This document shows positions 16,901 to 24,715 of a stretch of DNA of 37,008 bases, piece after piece; position 1 is the first letter of the stretch, and every line of letters begins with the position of its first letter. The notes below the pieces were generated by a model. That model made no database searches and was not told where the DNA came from. It saw only the letters and a list, made by a program, of their open reading frames with translations. The DNA is from Clostridia bacterium (GTDB lineage: Bacteria > Bacillota > Clostridia > Christensenellales > Borkfalkiaceae), in NCBI GenBank assembly GCA_017396365.1, contig JAFQMD010000009.1, positions 1 to 37,008 of the forward strand. The letters run 5' to 3'. Position numbers and translations under genes: made by a program.

Positions 16901-19900
16901 TTTGAAAAGCCATTTGCATACATAGAGTCGTCGTAGTTTTTAGCAAAGAAAGCGATTTCTGGCATATTTTTACCCGTGAAATCAAATGCTACGTAGTCAC
17001 CTAAACCGTAATCGCCATTTAATGCCAAATATGATTGATGAACGTAACTTGGTTTGCCGTCTTCGTCATCTACTTGCGCGCCTTGATTGTAACTTGCGCC
17101 ACTACCTATACCACTTGCCTTTAATACGATTTTGTTTGCAGTTTGCTCTACGCCGTAAGTGTGAGCGACTCCACCACTTGTTGTTACGTTAGTTCTAAAC
17201 GTACCTTCAAAAATTGCGGTGTAAGTAACGTTTTCAGTAACTGCGGAAAGTTCTTTATCCCAACCTGTGAAAGTGTAAGACGAACAAGTAAAGTCTGCAG
17301 GTCTTGTAGGCGTTGCGCCCAAGTATTCGGGTATAGAATCTACTAAAAGCGAATCGCTATATAATTCAGTACCGTCCCAGTTTACAAAGGTAACGGTTTT
17401 ACGATCGTCCGCTACGTATTTTGCTACGGTGTTAATGTCGGTATTTTCAAACACGCCGTGGAGTTTATCTATAGTACAAGTTGTACCAAACTTACCGTAA
17501 AGAACAATAGAGCCAACTAAATCAGACGTACTCATGTTTCCAACGTCAGCATTAGATCCCGTGAAGAAACCATATACTTTAAGACTATTCGCTTCTATAA
17601 GTTCATTTGTCGAACGGTCATACAGTTGCCACATTAACGTTATTCCCGCTATAGTGTTATATTCACTTCCTGTCTTAAATCCTATAATAACACGGTATTG
17701 AGTTTCATCTACAAGGTTTGCTCTTGCAAGTTTTGAATCTGTAACTGAATTCCCTGTAAAAGCAGATTGATTAATATCGTTATTAATCATATACGGATAA
17801 GTGATATTAACTTGTTTGCTTTGATTAAGAATATCCTCCTTTACTTCGCCGTTATATTGAGTGATACCGTTTACAAATACGATACCCTGCTTTCCGCCGT
17901 ATTGATAATACATTGAATCGTTATAGTTTTTAGCGAAGAAAGCGATTTCAGGCATGTTTTTGCCTGTAAAATCAAACGCTATATAATCGTCTAAACCGTA
18001 ATTACCGTTTAATGCTAAATACGATTGATGTATAAGTTCGTTTGCGTTAGGACCTACGTAATTTGCTCCATTACCAATACTGCCAGCTCCTAATACAATG
18101 CTATCACCGTTAAACTCTACGTTGTTTGCAGCAGTCATACCAAAACTTTCACAAATGCTACTGACGTGCGAATCTTCGTAAATGCCGTAAACTTTATCTA
18201 AAGTTACTGCCGTACCAAAATGACCGTACGCAACGATTGAGCCTTTGCAATAATCGTCTCTCGTTTGACCTGCGTTTGCCCAACCGTCTGCAAAGAAGTT
18301 GTAAGAGTTGATTGCCTTAGATTCTACTATGCAATCGTTATCTAAATCGTAAAGAAGATAAACGAGTTTGATTGCTTTATTAGAAGCGTCGTCGCCCGGC
18401 TCCATACCCATTATAATTCTGTATTTTTTACCGTCAACTAAATTTGCGCGACCTAACGCTACGTTTTCTTCGTTAGAGTGAAGTAATACGCCTTGAGAAC
18501 CGTTATTCTTCGAAGTTGAATAAATCATATGTGGACCCCACATACAAAGACCTGCGCCGTCAAATACGGAAGTACAATACGGACCCTCTCCATTAGAGCC
18601 TGCCCCCTCGGTAAACAACAGTCCGTTAGGCAAAGTTAAACCTGTGGATACTACAACGCCGTTTTTAGTTTCGTCGTAGAAAATAGAATTATTGTAATTG
18701 TTGGCGAAAAATGCGAGCGTAGGCATATTTTTGCCAGTAAAATCGGCAACGAAATAGTCCCCAAAGCCGTAATTTCCGTCAAACGCTAAATACGATTGAT
18801 TTGCAGTATTATCCTTATCGGTAGGATTTCCATCGCCCGGGTAATACGCGCCGTCACCCAAAGTTCCACCCATAAGGCTTACTTTTTGACCGATTACGTC
18901 ACTATCATTTTTAATTTCAGCGCCGTCGGCTCTCGTAACGCCATAAACTTTCATATTGCCGATATCTTTTACGTCGCCTTGCGTTGGTTTCCACGTTGCG
19001 TAAATAGTTACGTCTGCGGTAATTCCCGTCGTAACTCCCGACCAACCTACGAATTTAAAACCACTTCTCGTTGGATCTGCAGGAGGTGTGGAATCTTCGC
19101 CGTGCACTACGAAATCAACCGCTAAAACTTTATAACCGTCGTTATAAGTTACTGCGTGACCGATTTTTTCGTTTACTGCAACGTTTGCAAAAGTATCGTC
19201 GTCAGAGTTTCCTTTTTCGTCGCTTACGCCTTGTTTTACAAACACGTGCTTGCCCGTAATATCACTTGCAAATTCCGAGTTTTGAAGTTTTGCAACAAAA
19301 GCGTCATATTCTTTTTCGTTGCTGATAACGATAGGATAATCTTCGCTACCAAACCACGCGCCGTAGGTATCGATTATCTGACTTTCATAATCTTTTTCAC
19401 CGTCTAAAAACGCCGAGTTTACAACTTTGTATTGAGTTCTGTTTTGTAATTCGATATCTTCTACGTCGTTGTCGCCTTTCGCCATTTCGGCATACGTGTA
19501 AACGGGGCTACCGCTACGCGTATCTTCTATGTAGAAAGTAGCCGAGAAAGACTTTGCATAAAGATTTACGCCACCGCTCGTATATTTATCGAGATTCGTC
19601 ATTGCAAGGTTTGCATAGTAGTAGCCTTCTTTTTCGTAAATTAAACTTTCATCAAGCACTTTACCGACTTTGTTTGACAAATCTTTATATTCAGAAACTT
19701 TATCAAACTCTTCTACGGGAGCGATATAACCGTGAAGTTTAACATCTTCTTCTTCAACGATCAAGTCGCGATACGCCTTGTCCATTTTAACGACGAAACG
19801 AAGTCCGTTTGAAGAAAGTTTAACGCCCGCGCCGTTTTTAATAACGAAAACTTCGCCTCCCTCTGCTCTTACGGGTTTAACGTAAAGCATAACTGAAAGC

Positions 19901-19980
19901 GCTAAAGACACGATTAAACTTACTACGCAAATAAAAATTGCGCTTAATCTGAAATTCTTTTTCACGTTAGTTTTTTCCAT
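13975..19980 (-). CDS. 2001-residue secreted modular protein with a C-terminal glycosidase-like domain
   Basis: The signal peptide (1-40) ends VRA before EGG. Residues 45-270 resemble an N-terminal beta region common in gut Clostridia surface proteins (SSNGLRFVVKMDKAYRDLIV). An InlB/Flg_new-type repeat follows at about 272-332. Four copies of an unrecognised module lie at about 340-603, 613-853, 943-1180 and 1260-1498, with further InlB-like repeats at about 860-930 and 1187-1258. Each module carries FDFTGKNMPE (or a close form), RANLVD, the YRVIMG region, then LYGKFG and LDK or IDK. From about 1518 to the end is a TIM-barrel glycosidase-like domain with GDEP near 1659 and YDDYPL near 1753, paralogous to the genes at 20398 and 27328. 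No sorting signal or anchor is seen. The start has AAGGAG ten bases upstream, inside the preceding small ORF, which it overlaps by 14 bp. Confidence 0.85.
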   Translation of the reverse strand: MEKTNVKKNFRLSAIFICVVSLIVSLALSVMLYVKPVRAEGGEVFVIKNGAGVKLSSNGLRFVVKMDKAYRDLIVEEEDVKLHGYIAPVEEFDKVSEYKDLSNKVGKVLDESLIYEKEGYYYANLAMTNLDKYTSGGVNLYAKSFSATFYIEDTRSGSPVYTYAEMAKGDNDVEDIELQNRTQYKVVNSAFLDGEKDYESQIIDTYGAWFGSEDYPIVISNEKEYDAFVAKLQNSEFASDITGKHVFVKQGVSDEKGNSDDDTFANVAVNEKIGHAVTYNDGYKVLAVDFVVHGEDSTPPADPTRSGFKFVGWSGVTTGITADVTIYATWKPTQGDVKDIGNMKVYGVTRADGAEIKNDSDVIGQKVSLMGGTLGDGAYYPGDGNPTDKDNTANQSYLAFDGNYGFGDYFVADFTGKNMPTLAFFANNYNNSIFYDETKNGVVVSTGLTLPNGLLFTEGAGSNGEGPYCTSVFDGAGLCMWGPHMIYSTSKNNGSQGVLLHSNEENVALGRANLVDGKKYRIIMGMEPGDDASNKAIKLVYLLYDLDNDCIVESKAINSYNFFADGWANAGQTRDDYCKGSIVAYGHFGTAVTLDKVYGIYEDSHVSSICESFGMTAANNVEFNGDSIVLGAGSIGNGANYVGPNANELIHQSYLALNGNYGLDDYIAFDFTGKNMPEIAFFAKNYNDSMYYQYGGKQGIVFVNGITQYNGEVKEDILNQSKQVNITYPYMINNDINQSAFTGNSVTDSKLARANLVDETQYRVIIGFKTGSEYNTIAGITLMWQLYDRSTNELIEANSLKVYGFFTGSNADVGNMSTSDLVGSIVLYGKFGTTCTIDKLHGVFENTDINTVAKYVADDRKTVTFVNWDGTELYSDSLLVDSIPEYLGATPTRPADFTCSSYTFTGWDKELSAVTENVTYTAIFEGTFRTNVTTSGGVAHTYGVEQTANKIVLKASGIGSGASYNQGAQVDDEDGKPSYVHQSYLALNGDYGLGDYVAFDFTGKNMPEIAFFAKNYDDSMYANGFSKQGIVVVTGITTWKGELSSGVNGNGTIISYGYSHMIEDTAKHKNFLYEGSKERVSALGRANLVDETHYRVIMGFVGGSGHGANGVTLHWYLYNLDTQEIVEQSTLESYNFFDGSNSTVNNMTLNDLVGSIVLYGKFGATLTLDKVHGVFENTDISTVAAGLSGVKRTVTFQDDQGTVYQQEKLVYGSYPVYKGAEPQKAPDSVYEYTFAGWDKQISIVSGDTVYTAKFNAVVRDGVTANGVTTSGDSIILGDGNIGNDANYTIGQNASANGFVTQSYYAIDGEYGLGDFIVFDFTGKNMPEVMFFAENYDYDTSMYYSEGKQGVVVASGITFWNNTIGTAQSNNTKVGVSGPFGAYYKGAAAPYGGNMLNDFESKLARANLVDGTKYRIIMGISRGGNGTTFVLNFYLYNLTDGEEVEKTYQESWAHYTGTDPAVGSMTLDDLVGSIVLYGKFYGECTIDKLYGVYEDTNLEDLISEVIPSDQGGEFVPPTSNAPDYSGYTDQFDFYAYSSYSNGYYEIDGEKYYVGKNLANLKQYSLYGEAGMTIYFPQNSVYVNGPDSIPNVKALIDDLAKVGIHKTIVQDSRILHLSLQESAIVGSGLAYANNDELDAYIYECVKDYASYPGVYGIQLGDEPKYACLSAYSAVYNSIKRVNQKYGFNLFIQYNLNPLNFTETVYTNYYPESSGTHDWDDFLYRLGLKDRYDACVTRYTQYINDFLDAMQPDSIMYDDYPLRKDKNGNLKIHDTYIHCLQIVAKAASDKGIKFYHVTQSHQNNAKGEEHKREVTENGAKWLNNILLGFGAKQLAYYTYYTRGESNSEGIESYVDGKSFVDYNGNPTELYYWMQKIMANDQKFAPTIMQFDYKGSKVYGSTSADYLSKATSSSFAKLSSFSVSTGSALVTELYDDENDNYMYMAMNVLDPDATNTAETVQMTFSGYTHVLVYVDGVAKEVALTNGVYTATLNNGDAVYVIPYNN

Positions 19981-20131
19981 CTATAAAATCTCCTTGTCCT
20001 GCGTCAACGTCGTTATCGTAAGCATCCCCTGAAACACGAATAACGTCTTGATTTATATCAAAAATCAAGATTTCAACGTTTGGCGCAAAATATTCTTTTC
20101 TTTCAAACGAAAGAAATTTAGCACTTTGCAT
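19967..20131 (-). CDS. 54-residue small ORF coupled to the giant secreted protein
   Basis: The ATG at 20131 has AGGAGG six bases upstream, the best ribosome site in this part of the locus. The product begins MQSAKFLSFERKEYFAPNVE, continues with ILIFDINQDVIRVSG, and ends in an Asp/Gly-rich tail (GDAYDNDVDAGQGDFIDGKN). It has no signal peptide or membrane segment. Its 3' end overlaps the start of the giant gene by 14 bp and contains that gene's ribosome site, so translation of the two should be coupled. Similar short peptides with a pattern like PE-hydrophobic-x-F-D/E followed by an acidic Gly-rich tail occur in front of surface-protein genes in gut Clostridia, as I recall. Their role is unknown. 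It could be a leader peptide, a chaperone-like partner or a modified peptide. Confidence 0.7.
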   Translation of the reverse strand: MQSAKFLSFERKEYFAPNVEILIFDINQDVIRVSGDAYDNDVDAGQGDFIDGKN

Positions 20132-20180
20132 AAAGCACCTCCTAAAAATTTTTCCTATCTATCCTTGATAATTTTTTCCT

Positions 20181-20260
20181 ATTATAATTTTATCAAAATT
20201 ATAAAATTTCTTCTACTCTATTTTTTTTGCGAATTAACCGTTTTTTATCTATACAACCGT
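20181..20260 (-). promoter_or_regulatory. promoter P2 with AraC-type operator candidate, before the small ORF and giant gene
   Basis: TATAAT (20186-20181, minus) with no -35 consensus. Exactly 26 bp upstream begins a box which on the plus strand reads CTACTCTATTTTTTTT, then GCGAATTAACCG and a T-run (20213-20246). The same box at the same 26-bp distance stands before the solute-binding gene. AACCG followed by T recurs at 20236 and 20255, a 19-bp step. A poor -35 covered by a conserved box is typical of an activator-dependent promoter. Confidence 0.65.
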
Positions 20261-20317
20261 TTTTATAGTCGTTTTATAATTTTTGCTAAAAAAATCATAA
20301 ATTTCCGCTTATGCGCA

Positions 20318-20382
20318 ATTTGGGAGGGGCAAGCCCCTCCCCTATTTTTCACGTTTGGTCATTTTTAAGTGGATACGCCACT
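20318..20382 (-). other. two intercistronic stem-loops after the lipoprotein glycosidase-like gene
   Basis: GGGAGGGGC AA GCCCCTCCC (about 20321-20340) is a very stable hairpin, and AGTGG/CCACT (20368-20382) is a small one. On the operon's sense strand neither is followed by a U-tract; the T-run after the first is on the plus strand. They lie between the stop of the lipoprotein gene and promoter P2. They could end or stabilise the upstream transcript. Confidence 0.55.
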
Positions 20383-20397
20383 ATTAACTTTTTTATC

Positions 20398-22080
20398 TTA
20401 CTTAAACGGAATAATAAACGATGCGTCGCCTGGCGCGCCTTTTACGCTTATCTTACCGTCTTTAAGTTGGTGAAGAGTGCTAACGCCGTCTTTATAAACA
20501 AGCGCGTATTTATATTCTTTTTTGTCAAATTCTAAGGTTATGGTTTGATATACCGAACTGCCCGTATATTCGGGATCAACGATATTCATTGCCATATACA
20601 TATATCTATCGTTCTCTTTATCGTAAAGTTCGTTAACCATTGCGCATTCTTTGTCAAGGCTAACTTTTTTAACTTTAGCGTAAGATTGAACGTTTGTTAC
20701 CATATTAAATAAATGTCTACCACCCGTTTCCATCGGTTCTTGAGTGAAACATCCGCTCTTTACGTAATCAAATTGCAAAACGGTAGGAGCAAATTTTTGA
20801 TTGTTTGCCATAATGGTTTGCATAATGTCGTAAAGTTTGGTTTTATTTCCGTAATAATCGACGAAAGAATAATCGGGATAATTAAAGAAAGATTCGCCGT
20901 CGGTTTTACTTTCACTTCTTTGATAATAAGTAAAGTATGAAATTTCTCTTACGCCAAAACCAACGAGCATATTATTGAGCCAGTTTGCGCTCGCCTCATC
21001 TACCTTTCTCATTGACGGAGAGCCGTTTGAGTCCATACCAAAGGTTTGCGTTACCATATGGAAATCAATACCCCTATCCCTTGCTACGCCCGCTACGTAT
21101 TCAAGACAAGGAATATAAGTATCCGAAAGTCCTGCCCTTCTTAACGGATAGTCGTCGTAACGAATATAATCGGGATTCATTGAATCCATAAAGTTTTCTA
21201 TATATTGTTTATAACGCTCAAAACCAGCACCAAAACTTACTTTACCAGTTGAGTCCGCTTCTTGTTCCGTTCCTTCTACGTAAGGATAATATTCTTGGTA
21301 AACGTATTCGTTTAAGTTAAGCGGATTAAGGTTGAAACTGATATAAAAATCGTTCCAGCCGTTTTTAGCGCATACTCTCTTTATTGAATTGTAAAGGTCG
21401 CCGTAAGACTTATACCAAACGTTCTTTGGTTCGTCTGCAAGCGTAATACCGCCTACGCCTTTATAACCTGCGTAAAGCGAAATGAGTTTTTCTACTTGCG
21501 CGTCTAATTCTTCGACCGTGTCAAACTGGTCGTTATCCGTGCCGATAAGACCTTTTGCCATACGCTCGCCGTCCGTCATGTTTGCTTCTAATTCTTCGTC
21601 TTCACGCATGTGGTCAACTTTTCTGTTTGGCTCGTTTAAACCAAGCCATGACAAATCTTCGTCGTATAAAAGGGTTTTGTTTATTCCAACGGAAACCATT
21701 TTATCGATTTCAGTCTTTACGTATTCCCAGTCTGTAGCGCGGTCGGCATAAAACTTTTCTTGAGCCGTTTGATCACCGTCTAACGAGCCTTCTTCGCCAC
21801 GAATTTTCATAGCCGACTGTGGATAATAAATGGTCATGCCTGCGTCTTTATACATTTGGTATTGCTCTACGGTCATAAAATTGTCACCCACGTCGTAAAC
21901 TACTCCGTCGATAGAATAAGTACCGTTGTGGGCAGAGTGATAGCCAAAGAAATCAAACTGATCGGTGTACGAAGAATAATCGGGCACTTTTGATGCCTTT
22001 AAGCCCTTTTTGCACGCCGTACCAAGTACGGAAGTCATTAAAATTATTAAAACGAGAATAACGTATTTTATCTTTTTCAT
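20398..22080 (-). CDS. lipoprotein glycoside-hydrolase-like protein (TIM-barrel type)
   Basis: 560 residues from the ATG at 22080, with GAGG six bases upstream; the ORF extends 24 codons further without ribosome site. The signal peptide ends LGTAC, so it is lipid-anchored outside. The body matches the C-terminal domain of the giant protein over its length, starting DYSSYTDQFDFFGYHS. ITLADEPKN (Glu near residue 217) is the place of the acid/base in clan GH-A-like TIM barrels, and RYDDYPL lies near 310. LVGFGVREISYFTYYQRSES follows, and the C-terminus has VNELYDKENDRYMYMAMN before a small beta domain. I cannot assign a CAZy family. The enzymatic role is inferred from the fold pattern and context. 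Confidence 0.75.
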   Translation of the reverse strand: MKKIKYVILVLIILMTSVLGTACKKGLKASKVPDYSSYTDQFDFFGYHSAHNGTYSIDGVVYDVGDNFMTVEQYQMYKDAGMTIYYPQSAMKIRGEEGSLDGDQTAQEKFYADRATDWEYVKTEIDKMVSVGINKTLLYDEDLSWLGLNEPNRKVDHMREDEELEANMTDGERMAKGLIGTDNDQFDTVEELDAQVEKLISLYAGYKGVGGITLADEPKNVWYKSYGDLYNSIKRVCAKNGWNDFYISFNLNPLNLNEYVYQEYYPYVEGTEQEADSTGKVSFGAGFERYKQYIENFMDSMNPDYIRYDDYPLRRAGLSDTYIPCLEYVAGVARDRGIDFHMVTQTFGMDSNGSPSMRKVDEASANWLNNMLVGFGVREISYFTYYQRSESKTDGESFFNYPDYSFVDYYGNKTKLYDIMQTIMANNQKFAPTVLQFDYVKSGCFTQEPMETGGRHLFNMVTNVQSYAKVKKVSLDKECAMVNELYDKENDRYMYMAMNIVDPEYTGSSVYQTITLEFDKKEYKYALVYKDGVSTLHQLKDGKISVKGAPGDASFIIPFK

Positions 22081-22120
22081 AATTTCCTCATAAATGAAGA
22101 TGTTTATAATAGTTTTTTGC

Positions 22121-22186
22121 GGTAGCCTTAGAGCAAGCCCTAAGGCTACCACGAGTTTTAGTTAACGTTTTCGGCTATTGCCGAAA
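22121..22186 (-). other. two intercistronic stem-loops between modular and glycosidase-like lipoprotein genes
   Basis: GGTAGCCTTAG (22121-22131) pairs perfectly with CTAAGGCTACC (22140-22150), and TTTCGGC (22169-22175) with GCCGAAA (22180-22186). Both hairpins stand directly after the stop of the 811-residue lipoprotein gene and lack a sense-strand U-tract. Confidence 0.6.
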
Positions 22187-22196
22187 GGTAAGGCTA

Positions 22197-24632
22197 TTAT
22201 GCCTGTGGAGTATATTTAGCAACGATATCTGCAAAGTTGCCACTTTCTACGCCGTGAAGTTTATCAATCGTACAAGTAGTTGCAAACTTACCGTATAATA
22301 CGATAGAACCAACGAGATCGTTTAAGGTCTTATTGCCAACTGCAGGGTTACTACCTGTAAAGAAGTTCCAAGCGTCAATACTCTTTTCTTCAACTAAGGC
22401 CTTATTGTCCAAGTCGTATAACCAGTATTTTAACGTGATAAGGTTAGAATTCTTCGCAATACCGATAACTACTCTATAATGAGTTCCGTCAGCTAAGTTT
22501 GCTCTTGCAAGTTTAGAATCGGTATCTCCGAACATATTTCCGCCGTGAGGCTCTCCAGCGCCTTCAAAGTAAGCGCCGAAAGGTCCAGACATAGCTATCT
22601 TGGTATTGTTCGATTGAGCGTCACCTATTGTTCCGTTATAAAGAGTGATACCACTTGCTACAACCATACCTTGCTTGCCTTCGCTATAATACATTGAAGT
22701 ATCGTAATTTTTAGCAAAGAACATAATTTCAGGCATGTTTTTACCCGTGAAATCAAGTACGAGATAGTTATCTAAACCGTATTCACCTTGAACGACAAAG
22801 AAAGACTGAGTAATAGAGCCACCTGCGTTTTGACCTTTAGTATAGCTTGCGCCAGCGCCTATATTGCCTTCGCCTAAAGTAATAGTATCCCCATTTAAAG
22901 TAGCGTTAACGCCTTTATGGAACGTACCCGTTTCTAAGCCCATCTTCATGAACGCTATCGAAGTATCTTCATAAACTCCGTGAAGTTTGTCAATTGTACA
23001 AGTAGTACCAAACTTACCGTATAATACGATAGAGCCTACTAAATCGCTTAAATTCATTTTGCCAACAGCATCGTTTGAACCAGTAAAGAAGTTATACGAA
23101 CCAAGCGAAGATTGTTCAACGACTTCTTCGGTATCAAGGTTATACAAATACCAATGAAGAGTTATACCGTTTGCGCCGTGTCCGCTACCTGCTACAAAGC
23201 CCATTATCACTCTGTAATGAGTTCCGTCAACGAGATTAGCGCGACCTAATTGAGATTCTGGACATCCGTTTTGAGTAAAGTCGTTAGCCGAAGCATTTTG
23301 AATCATGAACGGATGACCGTAGTTAATGTAAGTGCCCGGAGTTTTTCCAGAATGAAGTTGAACGATTTCAGTTCCGTTATAGTTAGTAATACCCGTGTAA
23401 ACAACGATACCTTGTTTTTCATTACCGTTTGCGTACATAGAGTCGTCATAGTTTTCAGCAAAGAAAGCAACTTCCGGCATATTTTTACCAGTAAAATCAA
23501 ACATAACGAAGTCGTTTAAACCGTAATTTCCGTCGATTGCCAAATATGCTTGATGAACGTAACTTGGCTCGCCATCTTCATTATCTTCTTGCGCGCCTTT
23601 ATTGTAACTTGCGCCACTACCGATCGTACCTGCGCCTAATACGATTGATTCGCCGTTTGCAGTAGTGTTATTAGCCGAAAAACCACTCTTTAAAACTGCC
23701 GAGTAAACTGCAGTATAAGTTACGTTTCCTGCAACTTCTACGACCTCTGCATCCCATCCGTCAAAGGTATAAGTGTAAAGAACGCTTGGCGCTTTTGATG
23801 GGTCTTCACTTGGCTCTACAACGGTATCGCCGTAGTGATAATCGTCTTTTCTTAAAATTTCAGCACCGTCGTCGTCAACGAATACTACCGAATAGTTGAT
23901 ATATTCCGGAGTAAAGGTTGCGGTGTAGGCAAGACCTTGAGCGGTTACGGTTTCAGCAACTTCGCCCCAGCCTGCAAACGCGTAAGTATAGGTATTGTCC
24001 GCGTCTTTAGTTGGATTTTCAGTTGGCTCTACGATAGCGTCGCCGTAGTGATAAGTTTGAACTTCAAAGTCAGAACCGTCTGCGTTTAAGAATTTAACAA
24101 CGTAATCAATATAAGTCCTATTTAATACTCTATTGAATGTTGCGTTTCCTTGAACGGTTGCAGGAACTTCTGCGTCCCACGCGTAAGAATAATTATAAGT
24201 TTCGTCTTCGCTATCATTTGGAAGTTGAGGTGCGGTTAAAGCGTCGCCATAATGGTAAGTTTCGCTTTGCAACTCTTCTCCGTTTTCATCTAAGAAAGCA
24301 ACCGTATAGTCTATATAAGTAGGCGTATAGGTCGCTTTATAGGTAGCGTCTCCGTCAACTTTGACAACTTCTTTGTCCCAACCTGCAAACGCGTAGGTAT
24401 AGGTTAAGTCAGCATCTCTAGTCGGGGCTTGCGGAACTTCAACCGTAGCGCCTTCTTCATAAGATGCCGTACTAATAATTTCGTCGTCATAATCAACGAA
24501 AGTAACCGTATACTTGCTTGGCGGTGTAGAACCGCTTTCCGGTTCGCTTGACGTAGGATCACACGCAGTGAATAAGCCAAGTAAACAAATTGACATCAAG
24601 CAAGTAAGCATAATAAGCAATTTCTTTTTCAT
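22197..24632 (-). CDS. modular surface lipoprotein: four InlB-like repeats and two unrecognised modules
   Basis: 811 residues from the ATG at 24632; an ATG four codons upstream overlaps the GGAGG ribosome site. The signal peptide ends LFTAC. Residues about 38-312 are four tandem InlB B/Flg_new-type repeats of 65-75 residues, each with a YHYGD- or YEEGA-like turn and an A/G-W-x-x-E ending. Two copies of the module shared with the giant protein follow, at about 314-562 and 569-811. Module landmarks are VHQAYLAIDGNYGLNDFVMF, FTGKNMPEVAFFAENYDDSM, GRANLVDGTHYRVIMGF, then the WYLYNLDTEE stretch and LYGKFGTTCTIDKLHGVYED. There is no catalytic domain. A lipid-anchored glycan-binding or presenting role in the SusD-like sense is inferred. 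Confidence 0.8.
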   Translation of the reverse strand: MKKKLLIMLTCLMSICLLGLFTACDPTSSEPESGSTPPSKYTVTFVDYDDEIISTASYEEGATVEVPQAPTRDADLTYTYAFAGWDKEVVKVDGDATYKATYTPTYIDYTVAFLDENGEELQSETYHYGDALTAPQLPNDSEDETYNYSYAWDAEVPATVQGNATFNRVLNRTYIDYVVKFLNADGSDFEVQTYHYGDAIVEPTENPTKDADNTYTYAFAGWGEVAETVTAQGLAYTATFTPEYINYSVVFVDDDGAEILRKDDYHYGDTVVEPSEDPSKAPSVLYTYTFDGWDAEVVEVAGNVTYTAVYSAVLKSGFSANNTTANGESIVLGAGTIGSGASYNKGAQEDNEDGEPSYVHQAYLAIDGNYGLNDFVMFDFTGKNMPEVAFFAENYDDSMYANGNEKQGIVVYTGITNYNGTEIVQLHSGKTPGTYINYGHPFMIQNASANDFTQNGCPESQLGRANLVDGTHYRVIMGFVAGSGHGANGITLHWYLYNLDTEEVVEQSSLGSYNFFTGSNDAVGKMNLSDLVGSIVLYGKFGTTCTIDKLHGVYEDTSIAFMKMGLETGTFHKGVNATLNGDTITLGEGNIGAGASYTKGQNAGGSITQSFFVVQGEYGLDNYLVLDFTGKNMPEIMFFAKNYDTSMYYSEGKQGMVVASGITLYNGTIGDAQSNNTKIAMSGPFGAYFEGAGEPHGGNMFGDTDSKLARANLADGTHYRVVIGIAKNSNLITLKYWLYDLDNKALVEEKSIDAWNFFTGSNPAVGNKTLNDLVGSIVLYGKFATTCTIDKLHGVESGNFADIVAKYTPQA

Positions 24633-24655
24633 ATTTTCCTCCATATTTTTGGTTT

Positions 24656-24701
24656 GACGGCGGTAAATCGCCGTCTTTACCTTTTATTTAAACAAACCGA
24701 G
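24656..24701 (-). other. intercistronic stem-loops between the two modular lipoprotein genes
   Basis: GACGGCG (24656-24662) pairs with CGCCGTC (24669-24675), and ACAAAC/GTTTGT form a second small hairpin around 24691-24706. They lie between the stop of the 841-residue lipoprotein gene and the start of the next gene, without a T-run in the sense direction after the GC-rich stem. Confidence 0.5.
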
Positions 24702-24715
24702 TTTGTCTGTTCCTT

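Noticed and set aside
20048..20368. 106-codon plus-strand ORF in the gap before the giant gene
   Set aside because: It overlaps promoter P2, the small ORF and a hairpin, and has no ribosome site. The minus-strand small ORF explains the region better.
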